Below, one piece after another: positions 6,037 to 7,689 of a stretch of 7,689 nt of DNA (positions within the stretch are counted from its first letter, which is position 1; every line of letters starts with the position of its first letter). A program made the position numbers and the translations under genes. Location: NCBI GenBank assembly GCA_018400395.1, contig JAGYMN010000056.1, positions 1 to 7,689 on the forward strand, read 5' to 3'. The notes below the pieces were generated by a model that had not been told where the DNA came from, ran no database searches, and saw only the letters and a program-made list of their open reading frames with translations. Source of the stretch: Actinomycetota bacterium. GTDB lineage: Bacteria > Actinomycetota > Humimicrobiia > Humimicrobiales > Humimicrobiaceae.

Positions 6037-7589
6037 TTAATGCTCCAGGAAAAGACACAATAGGGAAAAAAATTGGTTTTGATAATAAAAAATATCTAAA
6101 AGAACAGACTGCTGCAATACTTGAAAGGGTGGAGAAATTTGATAATAAACTTTTTCTGGAATTTGGCGGCAAACTTTGTTTTGATTACCATGCAGCAAGA
6201 GTCCTGCCGGGCTATGATCCAAATGTAAAAATAAGTCTTTTGCAATCTCTGAAGGATAAGATAGAGATAATACTGTGTATTTATGCAGGTGATATAGAAA
6301 GCGGGAGGGTGAGGGGAGATTTTGGTATCACTTATGATACTGCTACTTTAAAATTAATTGACGACCTCAGAAATTGGGGGCTTGATATACTTTCTGTAGT
6401 CATTACACGTTATTCGGGCCAGCCTTCTTCTACAGTTTTTAAAAATAAGCTTGAAAGGCGGGGGGTAAAGGTTTATCTGCATTATCCTATCGAAGGTTAT
6501 CCTTCTGAAATAGATATGATCTTCAGCAAGGAAGGTTTTGGGAAAAATGATTATATCAAGACAAAAAATCAGATAATAGTAGTAACGGCTCCCGGGCCTA
6601 ATAGCGGAAAACTATCAACCTGTCTTTCACAGTTATATCATGATCATAGAAGTGGGATAAAGTCTGGATATGCGAAATTTGAAACATTTCCAATATGGAA
6701 CCTCCCACTGGATCATCCTGTAAATATTGCCTACGAAGCGGCAACTGCTGACCTGAATGATTTTAATATGGTAGACCCGTTCCATCTTAATGAATATAAT
6801 GAAGTTGCGGTTAATTACAACAGGGACGTAGAGAGCTTTCCTATACTTAAGCAGATTATCAGCAGGATAATCAAAGATAATGATAATAATCATGTGATGT
6901 ACAATTCGCCAACAGATATGGGTGTAAATAGAGCGGGTTACGGTATCATTGACGATGGGATTGTAAGAGAGGCAGCAAGGGACGAATTGATAAGAAGGTA
7001 TTTCAGGTACAGGACACAGTACCTTAAAGGAGTTGAAAAAAAGGAAACAGTGGACAGGGTAAAAGTTTTAATGGAAAGATTAAATGTTAGCATAGAAGAT
7101 AGAAAGGTAGTTGCTGTTTCAAGAAAAGAAGCAGTAGGGGCGGAGAAAAAGGGAAAGGGAAACAAAGGGATATTTTGCGGAGCAGCTCTGCAGCTTATGG
7201 ATGGGAGGATTATTACGGGAAAGAATTCAAAACTCTTACATGCTGCATCAAGCCTTATCCTTAATGCCATAAAGACTCTTGCAAATATACCAGATGAAAT
7301 ACATCTGCTTCCGCCGGGTGTAATATTACAAATATCAAAATTAAAAAAAGGTATCTACAGAGAGGAGTCTGAAAGCCTTGACCTTGAGGAGACACTCACA
7401 GCTCTGTCAATAAGTACTACGGTAAATCCCTCTGCAGAACTTGCTATGAAAAAGCTTGAACTGCTGAGGGGCTGTGAAATGCATATGACTCATATACCGA
7501 CGCCCGGTGATGAGGTTGCACTGAACCGACTGGGCATAAATCTTACAACTGATGGTAAATTTTCTTCCAGGAACCTTTTTATTGAGTAA
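6033..7589 (+). CDS. DUF1846 (UPF0371) family protein
   Basis: Cytoplasmic protein of 518 aa, near full family length, of the UPF0371/DUF1846 family. Structures exist but no biochemical role that I know of. Family signatures are clear: IGFDNKKYLKEQ near the start, FGGKLCFDYHAARVLPGYDP, APGPNSGKLSTCLSQLYHD (186-204), WNLPLDHPVNIAYEAATADL, NSPTDMGVNRAGYG (291-304), DGRIITGKNSKLLHAAS, and ALSISTTVNPSAELAMKKL with the terminal LGINLT. The GPNSGK stretch (188-193) looks like a nucleotide-binding loop but is one residue shorter than a canonical Walker A. The ATG overlaps the DUF2179 stop by 4 nt, with AGGGG 12 nt upstream. This start gives about 12 residues before the usual family N-terminus; no better in-frame start is present. 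It may act with the membrane protein encoded just before it, but that is inferred from coupling alone. Confidence 0.94.
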   Translation: MINAPGKDTIGKKIGFDNKKYLKEQTAAILERVEKFDNKLFLEFGGKLCFDYHAARVLPGYDPNVKISLLQSLKDKIEIILCIYAGDIESGRVRGDFGITYDTATLKLIDDLRNWGLDILSVVITRYSGQPSSTVFKNKLERRGVKVYLHYPIEGYPSEIDMIFSKEGFGKNDYIKTKNQIIVVTAPGPNSGKLSTCLSQLYHDHRSGIKSGYAKFETFPIWNLPLDHPVNIAYEAATADLNDFNMVDPFHLNEYNEVAVNYNRDVESFPILKQIISRIIKDNDNNHVMYNSPTDMGVNRAGYGIIDDGIVREAARDELIRRYFRYRTQYLKGVEKKETVDRVKVLMERLNVSIEDRKVVAVSRKEAVGAEKKGKGNKGIFCGAALQLMDGRIITGKNSKLLHAASSLILNAIKTLANIPDEIHLLPPGVILQISKLKKGIYREESESLDLEETLTALSISTTVNPSAELAMKKLELLRGCEMHMTHIPTPGDEVALNRLGINLTTDGKFSSRNLFIE

Positions 7590-7679
7590 TTATACCAAGA
7601 GCTTTATTTGATAAATTTATATATATTTTAAACTTAAAAAATAAGAATACCTGAATACTTCGGAGAAAAAGAGTTTGTT

Positions 7680-7689
7680 GTGAAAGACA
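7680..7689 (+). CDS. Possible start of a further gene, cut by the window edge
   Basis: A GTG at 7680 opens a frame (GTG AAA GAC...) at the right edge, preceded by GGAG (7662-7665) and by GAG at 7671-7673, 6 nt upstream. The two TTG triplets just before it run straight into a TGA. The 90 nt between the DUF1846 stop and this point are very AT-rich and show no clear terminator or promoter. Three codons are too few to say anything about a product. Confidence 0.2.

Noticed and set aside
6633..7270. Long minus-strand open frames inside the DUF1846 gene
   Set aside because: They are shadows of a clearly recognised family protein on the plus strand and have no ribosome site or family resemblance. 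The same holds for the antisense frames within feoB, pncA, pncB and the regulator gene.
7603..7615. TTTAT-TTG-ATAAA hairpin after the DUF1846 gene as a terminator
   Set aside because: The stem has only five A-T pairs with no following T-run, too weak to support.

Overview
The window is AT-rich (by eye about one third G+C) and densely coded. Proteins are rich in Lys, Ile and Glu, with heavy use of ATA, AGA and AGG codons. Starts include TTG and probably GTG, placed behind strong GGAGG-type ribosome binding sites. A ferrous-iron transporter, an AmaP/Asp23-type protein, UPF0371 (DUF1846), UPF0316 (DUF2179), DUF2905 and a zinc-knuckle 'archaeal-type' nicotinate phosphoribosyltransferase together suggest an anaerobic bacterium, Firmicutes-like or from an AT-rich candidate lineage. 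The exact phylum cannot be read from this window. No tRNA, rRNA, mobile element or CRISPR array was seen.

Layout. (1) 36-2514, plus strand: a DtxR/MntR-type metalloregulator with a C-terminal FeoA-like domain overlaps feoB by 14 nt, forming an iron-uptake unit that carries its own likely iron sensor. (2) 2515-2703: a 189-nt spacer with a weak AT-rich hairpin after feoB, a candidate promoter and a set of TTACC/GGTAA repeats. (3) 2704-4407, plus strand: pncA (nicotinamidase) and pncB (nicotinate phosphoribosyltransferase), a two-step route from nicotinamide to nicotinate mononucleotide for NAD salvage. (4) 5367-4438, minus strand: an AmaP-like membrane-anchored Asp23-fold protein followed by a small DUF2905 membrane protein, convergent with pncB. 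(5) 5368-5511: a divergent intergenic region where candidate promoters for both directions overlap at their -35 elements. (6) 5512-7589, plus strand: a UPF0316/DUF2179 three-helix membrane protein coupled by an ATGA overlap to a DUF1846 (UPF0371) protein. (7) 7590-7689: a spacer ending in what may be the first codons of another gene.

Most of the content is ordinary housekeeping and transport. The points that stand out are a FeoB G domain with intact G1-G3 but altered base-recognition motifs (NFIE in place of NxxD, and no Ser-Ala/Thr signature at G5); a probable TTG start for amaP that corrects the longer ATG reading; the overlapping divergent promoters with a T9 tract at the expected transcription start; and the tightly coupled, functionally uncharacterised DUF2179-DUF1846 pair facing an envelope-type AmaP-DUF2905 pair.
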